This document shows, piece by piece, positions 9,493 through 18,419 of a stretch of DNA of 24,355 nucleotides. Source of the DNA: a virus; the IMG/VR virus record IMGVR_UViG_3300036814_001516, positions 1 through 24,355 of that record, one strand, 5' to 3'. The notes under the pieces were generated by a model. The model saw only the letters and a program-made list of their open reading frames with translations, searched no databases and had not been told where the DNA came from. The translations under genes were made by a program, and so were the position numbers. Position 1 is the stretch's first letter. Each line of letters begins with the position of its first letter.

Positions 9493-12400
9493 ATGCCTAC
9501 GTACACATTAAATGATGTAATAACTAATAGAATTGATAAAAAAGTTAACTATGGTAAGGCTAGAACAAATTTTGATCATGAAAAAGGCCCAAATAATGAA
9601 GCCATTCCTAGTCCTAGTCCTAGTCCTTCTCATACTTTATGGATTAACAGCCATTTAATAACAGCAGTAGCACCAGCTACTAATGATAGTACTGTTGATG
9701 TTTATCAATATAATTCAAATGCTAGTAACACAACACCTAGTCCTGATATAGGTAAGGTTCAAGGTGTTATGGAACTAACAAGAGATCCTACAGTCACAAG
9801 TCATCGATCTTGGATTACATGTTCAACTATTGATATTGCAAATACTCGATTAGATAATTGGGTAAGGACTACATATGGTGCAACATATATATCTAAATTT
9901 GCAATAGCACCATCTGGTAACGGTAACGGTAATATTGACCTATCAGGTCTTACCGGATATAGAGAAATTTACCCCCAAACAACAGGCGAAGAATATTATT
10001 TTGATTATGAATCGGGTGTTTTTGTTTTTATAGGGAATATAAACGGTAGCCTATCAGGAGGCCCTGCAGATCTTTTAGCCAAAACAGGTAATGTATATGA
10101 TTATTCTGTGTATATGATAAAAGGATGGAGATACACAAGCACAATAGGATTACAGAATTATAGTTTTGGACAATTAGGAGCCGATTTAGATGTAAATGGA
10201 TTTAGCATAATATCTGTAACTAATGGTGATATTACACTTGCACCAAATGGTACCGGTAAAACAAAACTTGGCGGAATAATACATGTTACTTCTGAACAAA
10301 GTTCATCTCCGGCTGCTCCGATAGACACTGCAGGCGGCTATCTTTATACAAAACCAGACGGAAAACCATATTGGGTAAGTTATGATCAATTAGAAGTTGA
10401 TTTATCTGCAGGTAGCGGTCCTGGCGGAGTAACGTTGGGTATTCCGACAGATACAACATTTAATGATGGAGCATATTATCAGGCACTCACGGCATATCAA
10501 AGCGGTAATGTTTTATCTGGCATTAGTACCAGTGGATCAGTAGCAGATGCACTCGACGGTGTTAATGAAACAATTAAAAATATTCATAATAACACATATG
10601 TTCAAGGTGCATATTTTACTAGATCTCCAATAGAAGGTAGTGCATCGCCGGCTGCTCCGTTAGTTGTAACATTTACTATTATTGATCCTGGTGATGCTAC
10701 TCATATGGATTTAGAATTTGATAATACCACCCAAAGTACTTCTTATACGTCTGTAATAAATGATACAACTTGGAAAGATGCAGGTGGTTCGGGTGTTCAT
10801 TATTATGATTATAGTTTTACTGATGTTCTAGGAGGATCTGTTGATGTTACAATGACATTAAAATGTCAACTTGCTTCAGGGACTACAGGTCTTACAGAAG
10901 GAAGTTATTTTAAATATAAATTTACTACCGCAGTTCAATTATGGGAACCTGATCCCGAAGTTTCGTGGATAGCAGATAATAATGATCAAATTGTAGATTT
11001 GGGTGGTTCGGGAGGGGCGAGAAGAATAACATTTGATGCAAGTAATACATTATATGCACATTATTGGATGATAGACTACGGAGACGGAACAATATATCCT
11101 CCTGCTGCTAATCCAACTGATACAAGTAACGCATCAATTGCTAGTACGTGGATATCTGTAAGCAGCGGCTGGTCAGCGCCGGGTACCCAATATCATTACG
11201 ACTCACCTCCTGGGACAATAACACAAGATACTCGATGGTCACCTATAATTTATGCTCGGAGTGTAACGGCAAGAGGTAATGCAGGTTGGACTAATAGTTT
11301 AGAAAGAGTAGATTATATTGAAGGTTATATAACACCAATTGCCTCATTTACAGCAGATAATTTTACAACAGGTAATAATGATGAAATTGGTGATATTAAT
11401 GCTCAAGGTACAATTAATACAGCAGTCGGGCATCCAGTTAAGTTTACAAATACCACACAAAACTTAGGTGAATGGGGTGCCACAACATATACCTGGGATT
11501 GGGATGATGGACTTGGCTGGACAGTTATTGTAGATAATGGCCAAACTGAAGCCGGACTTCCCGGAGACCAAATAGAACATTATTTTACTTTACAAGATGA
11601 TGATATTGCTCAAACATTTGATGTAACATTAAAAGCAGAAAATAATAGAGAAAACCAGAACAACGATACATCAACAATAACAATTACTGTTAATGTTGAT
11701 CCTAGGGCCAGTTTTTCGGGTGAATTATTAAATCAAAACACATCAACTCCGACTCAAAGTTATGTTGATCCTAGAATAGGATATAATTTTACAAAATATG
11801 ATCCTATCAATGGCGGAGCAGATAGTAATGGTGCATCTAATATTGTAGACTTTACAAATAGTTCGGGTGGTATAACAGGAACTTCGCCTACATATGCATG
11901 GACATTTAATAATGGACAAACTAGTACATTATCTGATCCTCCAGACCAGACATTTACTACTGTACAATCATATGATGTAGAATTAATAACACAAAATACT
12001 AATAGTTATGCTGGTGGTACAGATGACACAGAATTAAAATCAAATTATATAACAATAAATGTTAATCCAGCAGCACCATCTGGATTAACAGGATTAACAT
12101 TGGCAGCCCCGATAAGCGTCGGCGAGTCACCATTAATTTGTGCAAATACTGAGGATAACACAGGCGGATTAGTACCAGTAGGCGGTACCCCTGTTATCAG
12201 AATAACCCATAGCTCGAGCACAGATATATCATTTCTTTTGTCTGATTGGGCAAATGAATTTCCATCAAATGGTGCATATGCGGGTGTATTAACTCTTTAT
12301 ATAAATGAAAGCATTATGATGTACAGCCATTACTGGGGCACAGTAACATTTGATGGATCTGACAAGGTCGGTTCGTATGGTACCTCAGGTACACTAGTAG

Positions 12401-13761
12401 TTACAGAAGAACGTGATGCAAATGCTGGTAATGCGGCTACATATCCAGATAATTTTTATAAGCAATTTAAAGCAGAAGCTTTGATGTCATCCGGCTATTC
12501 TGGCTCGTTCGGTGCCTTTTATGTCGGATTTAATAATATATACTTTCAACACGACGATGGTACAACCACTACCGAAACAGACAAGGTAGGATTTGTGCGT
12601 GATTATATATACCAACCCGGAAGCACCGTACGGGCACCGACTTTAATTTTAAATACTGCACTAACAGAACTCTCAGGACTATACAGTTCTTATAGATATA
12701 TGTCTGGTATTAAGTTTTATAATACAGGATCGTTGTTATATATTAAATATACTATAGATGATTTTACAACCCTAGTTTATAGAGATACAACGTCGCCGTT
12801 AACAATCAGTAGTAGTAACGGAACACCAATTGCAAGCCAAGATTTTACTTATGCTAATTTAGGTCTAACTCCTCCACTTAACAAACATCTTGGGACAAAT
12901 GGGAACAATTCGCCAACAACACCTCACTTAGCTGTCAACATAAATGGATCAGGTTCTGGTATAGACGGAATAATAAAAGCATCTGCAAAAAATGTAAATG
13001 GCACAGGTCCAGATCTAGTAGATACAACAAACATAATGTACTGGATTACATCACCTACATTAGATGAATCAAATCTTCCTAATATTATAACAAATGGATC
13101 TGCAGGCCAAGCAGGTAAAAGAATAAAATATGCATGGACAGGAACTGACTATGCTTATCCTGCATATACTCCGGGTAGTAATGATTGGTACACAACATAT
13201 GTATGGGATAGTCAAACAGATACATTGCCGAATACAAATGAAGCAGGATGTTATTTGGATAAAATTCAACATACTTTAGAAGATTTTTCGTCTAGTCACT
13301 CACCAGTGGGTGATGATTTAGGCTCAGGAAGAAGTTCGGCTGATATACAATATTTTACATATGCATTTAAACGAAATAGTATATCTAAATTTTCTATTAA
13401 AATTACAGGCGAAGTTACATCGCTTTATATAGCATTCCCACAATATAATACAGACCTAACAAGTACAATAAATGGCTGGTTAGATTGTAGTACATTATAT
13501 GACGGCGCAGGATTTCCTGGAGCAAATACAAGTGCAGGAACTCCTATAGGTAATGGTTCAAACGGTGTTCGGCGAACAGGCAGTCCGGCACAGCAAGGAG
13601 CATTTGCAGTTAATATTCCATTAACAAATGCATATGCAAATTTAGATTTAGGTGAAGCAAACACAGGATTAATGACATATCCAACCGTATTAGTACGATT
13701 TGGAGTAGCAAATGATAAATCAGTAACTGCAATATCATTAGAAGATTGGAACCCCTCGTAG
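9493..13761 (+). CDS. Giant PKD-repeat phage tail/fibre-like protein, paralog 3
   Basis: This 1422-aa protein starts nine bases after paralog 2. Its N-terminus (NRIDKKVNYGKART, then FDHEKGPNNEAI) is almost the same as that of paralog 4. After the N-terminal domain (1 to about 225) it lacks the DVDSGFALTD and cupredoxin-like blocks of paralogs 2 and 4. Instead it has DVNGFSIISVTNGDITLAPN (about 233) and a 'GGYLYTKPDGKPYWVS' stretch (about 278-295), both typical fibre modules. The TDTTFNDGAYYQ linker (about 317) and DALDGVNETIKNIHNN (352) precede four PKD-like domains. Their core motifs vary: a weak first one, DYGDGT after W525, WDWDDG at 668 and WTFNNG near 803. The FYKQFKA, YMSGIKFYNTGS and C-terminal domains (from about 1287, YFTYAFKRN and LGEANTG) match paralogs 1 and 2. 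It is probably a tail or baseplate surface fibre, inferred from modules and position. Confidence 0.93.
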   Translation: MPTYTLNDVITNRIDKKVNYGKARTNFDHEKGPNNEAIPSPSPSPSHTLWINSHLITAVAPATNDSTVDVYQYNSNASNTTPSPDIGKVQGVMELTRDPTVTSHRSWITCSTIDIANTRLDNWVRTTYGATYISKFAIAPSGNGNGNIDLSGLTGYREIYPQTTGEEYYFDYESGVFVFIGNINGSLSGGPADLLAKTGNVYDYSVYMIKGWRYTSTIGLQNYSFGQLGADLDVNGFSIISVTNGDITLAPNGTGKTKLGGIIHVTSEQSSSPAAPIDTAGGYLYTKPDGKPYWVSYDQLEVDLSAGSGPGGVTLGIPTDTTFNDGAYYQALTAYQSGNVLSGISTSGSVADALDGVNETIKNIHNNTYVQGAYFTRSPIEGSASPAAPLVVTFTIIDPGDATHMDLEFDNTTQSTSYTSVINDTTWKDAGGSGVHYYDYSFTDVLGGSVDVTMTLKCQLASGTTGLTEGSYFKYKFTTAVQLWEPDPEVSWIADNNDQIVDLGGSGGARRITFDASNTLYAHYWMIDYGDGTIYPPAANPTDTSNASIASTWISVSSGWSAPGTQYHYDSPPGTITQDTRWSPIIYARSVTARGNAGWTNSLERVDYIEGYITPIASFTADNFTTGNNDEIGDINAQGTINTAVGHPVKFTNTTQNLGEWGATTYTWDWDDGLGWTVIVDNGQTEAGLPGDQIEHYFTLQDDDIAQTFDVTLKAENNRENQNNDTSTITITVNVDPRASFSGELLNQNTSTPTQSYVDPRIGYNFTKYDPINGGADSNGASNIVDFTNSSGGITGTSPTYAWTFNNGQTSTLSDPPDQTFTTVQSYDVELITQNTNSYAGGTDDTELKSNYITINVNPAAPSGLTGLTLAAPISVGESPLICANTEDNTGGLVPVGGTPVIRITHSSSTDISFLLSDWANEFPSNGAYAGVLTLYINESIMMYSHYWGTVTFDGSDKVGSYGTSGTLVVTEERDANAGNAATYPDNFYKQFKAEALMSSGYSGSFGAFYVGFNNIYFQHDDGTTTTETDKVGFVRDYIYQPGSTVRAPTLILNTALTELSGLYSSYRYMSGIKFYNTGSLLYIKYTIDDFTTLVYRDTTSPLTISSSNGTPIASQDFTYANLGLTPPLNKHLGTNGNNSPTTPHLAVNINGSGSGIDGIIKASAKNVNGTGPDLVDTTNIMYWITSPTLDESNLPNIITNGSAGQAGKRIKYAWTGTDYAYPAYTPGSNDWYTTYVWDSQTDTLPNTNEAGCYLDKIQHTLEDFSSSHSPVGDDLGSGRSSADIQYFTYAFKRNSISKFSIKITGEVTSLYIAFPQYNTDLTSTINGWLDCSTLYDGAGFPGANTSAGTPIGNGSNGVRRTGSPAQQGAFAVNIPLTNAYANLDLGEANTGLMTYPTVLVRFGVANDKSVTAISLEDWNPS
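11621..11708 (+). repeat. 88-bp identity between paralogs 3 and 4 (partner 16257-16344)
   Basis: The 88 bases are identical and encode VTLKAENNRENQNNDTST, then ITITVNVDPRA. A further identical stretch follows at 11752-11818 / 16388-16454 (67 bp) at the same offset. Others lie upstream at 10690-10749 / 15344-15403 (60 bp) and 10815-10869 / 15454-15508 (55 bp). They mark a recent common origin or ongoing conversion of the PKD regions of these two genes. Confidence 0.9.
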
Positions 13762-13765
13762 AGGA
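13761..13765 (+). promoter_or_regulatory. Ribosome binding site of paralog 4, overlapping the stop of paralog 3
   Basis: GAGGA begins on the last base of the TAG stop of paralog 3 and lies six bases before the ATG at 13772. The site and the following start region (ATGCCTAC) copy those of paralog 3, as expected if the two genes arose by duplication of the whole unit. Confidence 0.75.
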
Positions 13766-13771
13766 ATATAG

Positions 13772-16700
13772 ATGCCTACATACACATTAAATGATGTAAT
13801 AACTAATAGAATTGACAAAAAAGTCAATTATGGTAAAGCTCGAACGGCCTTTGATCACGAAAAAGGCCCAAACAACGAAGCCATTATTAGTCCTATTCCC
13901 AATCCTACTCATAATTTATGGATTGATAGTCACCTTATACCTGCGGTATCGGGTACTGTTAATACTAATACTGTTAATTCTTATCAATATAATTCAAATG
14001 TACCTTTTGGTACAGCAGTTGGCGACTCTGCAGGTGTTATAGAGTTAACAAGAGATCCAACGGTAGCTGATCAACGATCTTGGCTTGCATGTTCTACGGT
14101 TGGTAGTTCGACTACTAGGCTCGGTGATTGGCTTAGAGCAACGTATGGAGCAACATATTTGCCTAAATTTGCTATTGCTACTGCCGGAGGCGGCAATGGT
14201 AATTATGACTTATCACAAAGATCGGATTATGAAGTAATTTATGCACAAACAACGGACGAAGAATACTACTGGGATTATGAATCCGGAGTGTTTGTTATGT
14301 TTGGAAATCCTAATAGTACGGTTCGTGCAATACTTTTAGCAGAAGGATCTGGAAGCCATACTCACTCTGTATACTTGTTTAAGGGATTTAGATATAATGG
14401 CGCAGTAGGCTTACAGAATTTTTCCGGTGGTGGTGGTGGATCTGCCTTAACTGTAGCAGAAGTAAATGATCCTAGTTCCAATGTTAGCGTTTCGTCAGTA
14501 GGTGAAATACAATTTGATGTAGACAGCGGATTTGCTTTAACTGATTTAACTGGGGGCGTTGTTAAAGTTGCAATGGAAAGTACGTTTAAAAAATGGAATG
14601 TATTAGGACAAAATCCACTAATAGCACAAGCAGTCGACGAAGTTACATTAGCAGAAGGTAGTGGTATAATATTAACAACAACAGCACCACCAAGTACTAT
14701 ACAAACATATTATGTAATAGTTAATAATAATGTATATGAAATTTGGGACGGAGCAGGCGGCACCGGTACACAACTTACTTCTTTTAATTTTATTTCTGGC
14801 GGTACATATGTTTTTAATTTAGAAGATACAACATTAGCAAGTAATCAATTTGAATTATCTGATATTGCTCCAGATGATGCAATTTATTCTAATGGTATTA
14901 CTTATGGCGAGTCTGGTGGTGTTAGAATATCTGATGGTACAACAGGAGCATTTTTACAAATAAAAGGAAAAAATGATACTGCTCCGATTTTATATGATTT
15001 TAGTTATCTCACTATTAGTTATACTTCAGGTGCAACTATTAGTGCTCAACAAAAAACACTAACAATCAGCTCAGGAGTAAGTATGGGAATAGGAACACCA
15101 ACTGACACAACATTTAATGACGGTGCATATTATCAGGCAAGTACAGCATATCAAAGCGGTAATGTTTTATCTGGCATTAGTACTACCGGATCAGTGGCAG
15201 ATGCACTCGATGGCCTTAATGAAACAATTAAAAATATTCATAATAACACATATGTTCAGGGTGCGTATTTTACTAGATCTCCAATAGAAGGTAGTGCATC
15301 ACCAAGTAATCCGTTGGTTGTAACATTTACTATTGTTGATCCCGGTGATGCTACTCATATGGATTTAGAATTTGATAATACCACCCAAAGTACTTCTTAT
15401 ACGCCTGTAACAAATGATACAACTTGGACAAGTGGTAACTCTTATACCTACAATTTTACTGATGTTCTAGGAGGATCTGTTGATGTTACAATGACATTAA
15501 AATGTCAATCGGCTTCGGGAATTACGGGTCTTACAGAAGGAAGTTATTTTAAATATAAATTTATTGCCGCTGTTCAATTATGGGAACCTGATCCTGAAGT
15601 TTTATGGACGACAACAAATAATGATCAAATTGTTGATTTAGGTAGTGGAACTGCGGCCGATAGAGAAATAGAATTTGATACAACTAATACATTATATGCA
15701 CATTATTGGATGATAGAATTTGGCGACAACACAACATATCCTGCTACTGCTAATCCAACTGAAACAAATAACGCGAACATTAGTAGCGGTCCGGATGCGT
15801 GGGCAGATCATGATGCTATTCAGAAATGGACACATGACTATGACCCAGGTGCCACAGTCACACAAGATACTCGATGGACTCCTATAGTTTATGCTCGGAG
15901 TACAACTGCAAGAGGTTTGGTAGGGTGGACCAATAGTTTAGAAAAAGCAGATCATATTGAAGGTTTTATAACACCTATTGCAGCATTTACAGCAGATAAT
16001 TCAACAACAGGTAATAATGATGAAATTGGTGATATTAATGTTCAAAATGCAACTAATACAGCCGTCGGGCATCCAGTTAAATTTACAAATACCACACAAA
16101 ACTTAGGTACATGGGGTGATACAACTTATACTTGGGATTGGGGTGATTTAACACCTGACACAACTGTAACAGGTGGCGATAATGTTGATGGAGATTATCT
16201 CAATGACATAGAACATTATTTCACTTTAGCAGATGACGGTATATCCGAAACATTTAATGTAACATTAAAAGCAGAAAATAATAGAGAAAACCAGAACAAC
16301 GATACATCAACAATAACAATTACTGTTAATGTTGATCCTAGGGCAAGTTTTTCGGGTGAAATTACAAATCAAAACACATCAACTCCTACTCAAAGTTATG
16401 TTGATCCTAGAATAGGATATAATTTTACAAAATATGATCCTATCAATGGCGGAGGGCAATCCACGGCATCTAATATTGTAGATTTTACAAATAGCTCTAC
16501 AGGACTAACAGATGATGGTACTGCCCTTAATCCTACATATGCATGGACATTTAACAACGGACAAACTAGTACAATATCTGATCCTCCAGACCAGACATTT
16601 ACTACCTCTCAATCATATGATGTAGAATTAATAACACAAAATGATAATAGTTATGCAGGCGGTACTGATGATACAGAAGTAAAAGCAAATTATGTAACTA

Positions 16701-18406
16701 TAAATCCTACTCCTGCGAGACCAGCTGGATTAACAGGTTTAACAATAGCAGTTCCTGCTTCGGCGAGCTACACGGCTGATACCGCAATTTGTGCAGACAC
16801 AGATGACAATACCTTGTTGGGTTCTGCACCAACTGGCGGTACTCATGTTAATATACAGATAATAAATAGCATGACGTCAGATGAATTAAATAATTGGGCA
16901 AACGAATTTCCGTCAAATGGAACATATTCTGGTACACTGAAAGCACATGTAAATGAATCAAGTAATAATATTGATGGTATGGTAGTGTTTACAGGTGCAA
17001 ATAAAATCAATAGATGGGATAGTGCCGGAAATATTGATGCTGGGGGTTTGTTAGAAATTACACAAGAACGTGATGCAAATGCTGGTGATCCGACTACATA
17101 TCCAGATAATTTTTATAAGCAATTTAAAGCAAAAGTTCACATAACTGGACTATCTCCGGGATATAATACAGTCCAATTAAAACATTTCGATCCAATCCAT
17201 GGATTGCCAACTGTATCTACTCAATCTCAATGGGTATATGATGATGTAACTGCCATTCCCGTTATTGCATCGTTTGGTACAGTAACAGAAGGAACTGGTT
17301 CTTATAGATATATGTCTGGTATTAAATTTTATCATACAGGATCGACATTAACAGTTACAGGATTACAAATAAATGATTTAACAGGACAAACATATAACGA
17401 TACAAACTCTCCGTTAATCATGGCTCAAACTGATTTCATTTACCCAACTGGCTATACTTATACTCAGTTAGGAGTAGGTGCAATTCCTTCTAAAAATTTA
17501 TCTCCTACTGTATCTGCCTTAACAGTACCTATTGTTGATGTTGGGGGCGCTGGTCACGCCGCCGTCGACGGAAAACTAAAAGCACTTGCCTTTAATGTAA
17601 ATGGTTGGAGTGCTACTCTAGTAGATACAACAAACATAATGTATTGGTTATCAACATCAATTGAATTTGATGAAACATCTTTTATTAATAATATGGAAGC
17701 TGGAGCAGTATCTGGATCAGATACTGATTGTAAAAGAATAGATTTTATCTGGACTGGAACTGATTATGCATATCCCAAATATTTTACAGGAGCTTATTAT
17801 ACTGGAAGTGATATCTATACTAATAATCAATGGGATAAAACCACTGCAGACCTGGAGTATACAAAAGAAGCGGCTTGTTATTTAGATAAAATACGATGGG
17901 ATAGAACAGATTTTTCGACAGGATATTTACCTGTAGGACCTGATTTAAGTACAGGCAGATCGACAACCGATCCACAATTCTTTACTTTTGCATTTAAGCG
18001 AAATAGTATAACAAATTTCTCTATCAAATTAACAGGAAAAGTATCGTCTTTATGGGTTGCAATGCCTGGGGCTTGGAAAAACTTCTCTGGTAATCCTGTC
18101 TATTTGGATGAAACAAGTGGTTCTAATGGATGGTTTGATGCATTAACAAATGGAGCAGGCGTACCATTTCCCGGAGTAAATACTAGCGGGGGAATAGACG
18201 GTAATGGTAGTGATACTTGTAGAGCAACCAATTTTACCAGCAACATTGTTGCTGGTACTGCTGGCACAGATATAGGAACTAATGTAACATTTTATCAATT
18301 TAATACACAAATAGGTAATTGGACAATATTAGTTAGAGTAGGATTAGCAGATAGTAGTCATTATGTTGATACAATATCAATAAAAGATTCACAGGATTAT
18401 TCGTAG
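13772..18406 (+). CDS. Giant PKD-repeat phage tail/fibre-like protein, paralog 4 (mosaic of paralogs 2 and 3)
   Basis: This 1544-aa protein has an N-terminal domain (1 to about 222) like paralog 3. It then carries the DVDSGFALTD block (about 228) and cupredoxin-like module (about 313-410) that otherwise occur only in paralog 2. The TDTTFNDGAYYQ linker (about 441) and first PKD-like domain again follow paralog 3. EFGDNTTYP (about 649) and WDWGDL (788) lie in tracts copied from, or shared with, paralog 2. The fourth PKD-like core is WTFNNG (925). FYKQFKA and YMSGIKFYHTGS domains follow. The last 140 residues keep FAFKRNSITNFSIKLTGKV but diverge in SSLWVAMPG, GGIDGNGSDTCRAT and the final strands, and lack ELGEANTG. 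It is probably a surface fibre with a partly different tip; this is inference. All domains are in frame, with no sign of decay. Confidence 0.93.
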   Translation: MPTYTLNDVITNRIDKKVNYGKARTAFDHEKGPNNEAIISPIPNPTHNLWIDSHLIPAVSGTVNTNTVNSYQYNSNVPFGTAVGDSAGVIELTRDPTVADQRSWLACSTVGSSTTRLGDWLRATYGATYLPKFAIATAGGGNGNYDLSQRSDYEVIYAQTTDEEYYWDYESGVFVMFGNPNSTVRAILLAEGSGSHTHSVYLFKGFRYNGAVGLQNFSGGGGGSALTVAEVNDPSSNVSVSSVGEIQFDVDSGFALTDLTGGVVKVAMESTFKKWNVLGQNPLIAQAVDEVTLAEGSGIILTTTAPPSTIQTYYVIVNNNVYEIWDGAGGTGTQLTSFNFISGGTYVFNLEDTTLASNQFELSDIAPDDAIYSNGITYGESGGVRISDGTTGAFLQIKGKNDTAPILYDFSYLTISYTSGATISAQQKTLTISSGVSMGIGTPTDTTFNDGAYYQASTAYQSGNVLSGISTTGSVADALDGLNETIKNIHNNTYVQGAYFTRSPIEGSASPSNPLVVTFTIVDPGDATHMDLEFDNTTQSTSYTPVTNDTTWTSGNSYTYNFTDVLGGSVDVTMTLKCQSASGITGLTEGSYFKYKFIAAVQLWEPDPEVLWTTTNNDQIVDLGSGTAADREIEFDTTNTLYAHYWMIEFGDNTTYPATANPTETNNANISSGPDAWADHDAIQKWTHDYDPGATVTQDTRWTPIVYARSTTARGLVGWTNSLEKADHIEGFITPIAAFTADNSTTGNNDEIGDINVQNATNTAVGHPVKFTNTTQNLGTWGDTTYTWDWGDLTPDTTVTGGDNVDGDYLNDIEHYFTLADDGISETFNVTLKAENNRENQNNDTSTITITVNVDPRASFSGEITNQNTSTPTQSYVDPRIGYNFTKYDPINGGGQSTASNIVDFTNSSTGLTDDGTALNPTYAWTFNNGQTSTISDPPDQTFTTSQSYDVELITQNDNSYAGGTDDTEVKANYVTINPTPARPAGLTGLTIAVPASASYTADTAICADTDDNTLLGSAPTGGTHVNIQIINSMTSDELNNWANEFPSNGTYSGTLKAHVNESSNNIDGMVVFTGANKINRWDSAGNIDAGGLLEITQERDANAGDPTTYPDNFYKQFKAKVHITGLSPGYNTVQLKHFDPIHGLPTVSTQSQWVYDDVTAIPVIASFGTVTEGTGSYRYMSGIKFYHTGSTLTVTGLQINDLTGQTYNDTNSPLIMAQTDFIYPTGYTYTQLGVGAIPSKNLSPTVSALTVPIVDVGGAGHAAVDGKLKALAFNVNGWSATLVDTTNIMYWLSTSIEFDETSFINNMEAGAVSGSDTDCKRIDFIWTGTDYAYPKYFTGAYYTGSDIYTNNQWDKTTADLEYTKEAACYLDKIRWDRTDFSTGYLPVGPDLSTGRSTTDPQFFTFAFKRNSITNFSIKLTGKVSSLWVAMPGAWKNFSGNPVYLDETSGSNGWFDALTNGAGVPFPGVNTSGGIDGNGSDTCRATNFTSNIVAGTAGTDIGTNVTFYQFNTQIGNWTILVRVGLADSSHYVDTISIKDSQDYS
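15716..15854 (+). repeat. Recipient-side tract A in paralog 4 (partner 6766-6904)
   Basis: Just upstream (up to about 15718) paralog 4 matches paralog 3, sharing the bases for LYAHYWMI. Inside the tract it matches paralog 2. After 15855 it again follows paralog 3 (TQDTRW, YARS). The tract is a clean patch inside an otherwise paralog-3-like gene. Confidence 0.9.
16100..16147 (+). repeat. Tract B in paralog 4 (partner 7150-7197)
   Basis: The offset to paralog 2 is 8950 bases, the same as for tract A. The sequence just upstream (FTNTTQN) matches paralog 3 almost base for base, so the switch falls within the PKD core. Confidence 0.85.
16257..16344 (+). repeat. 88-bp identity between paralogs 4 and 3 (partner 11621-11708)
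   Basis: This is the partner copy in paralog 4. Identity breaks immediately outside on both sides at single bases; the wider region stays highly similar. Confidence 0.9.
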
Positions 18407-18419
18407 GAAAGTATAAATT

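Noticed and set aside
9607-9627. Hexanucleotide repeat CCTAGT encoding PSPSPSP, possible slippage tract
   Set aside because: The segment has the same length as in paralog 4 at the same place, so there is no sign of expansion.
15806-15824. Diversity-generating retroelement: a variable 19-bp patch within a near-identical repeat
   Set aside because: The mismatches against 6856-6874 are not limited to adenines, no second template-like copy is near, and no reverse transcriptase gene is present in the window.
18412-18419. TATAAATT resembling a T4-type late promoter
   Set aside because: It touches the ATG at 18420, so it cannot drive that gene, and such AT-rich octamers are common here. Similar TATAAATG strings at 20077 and 12300 lie inside genes.
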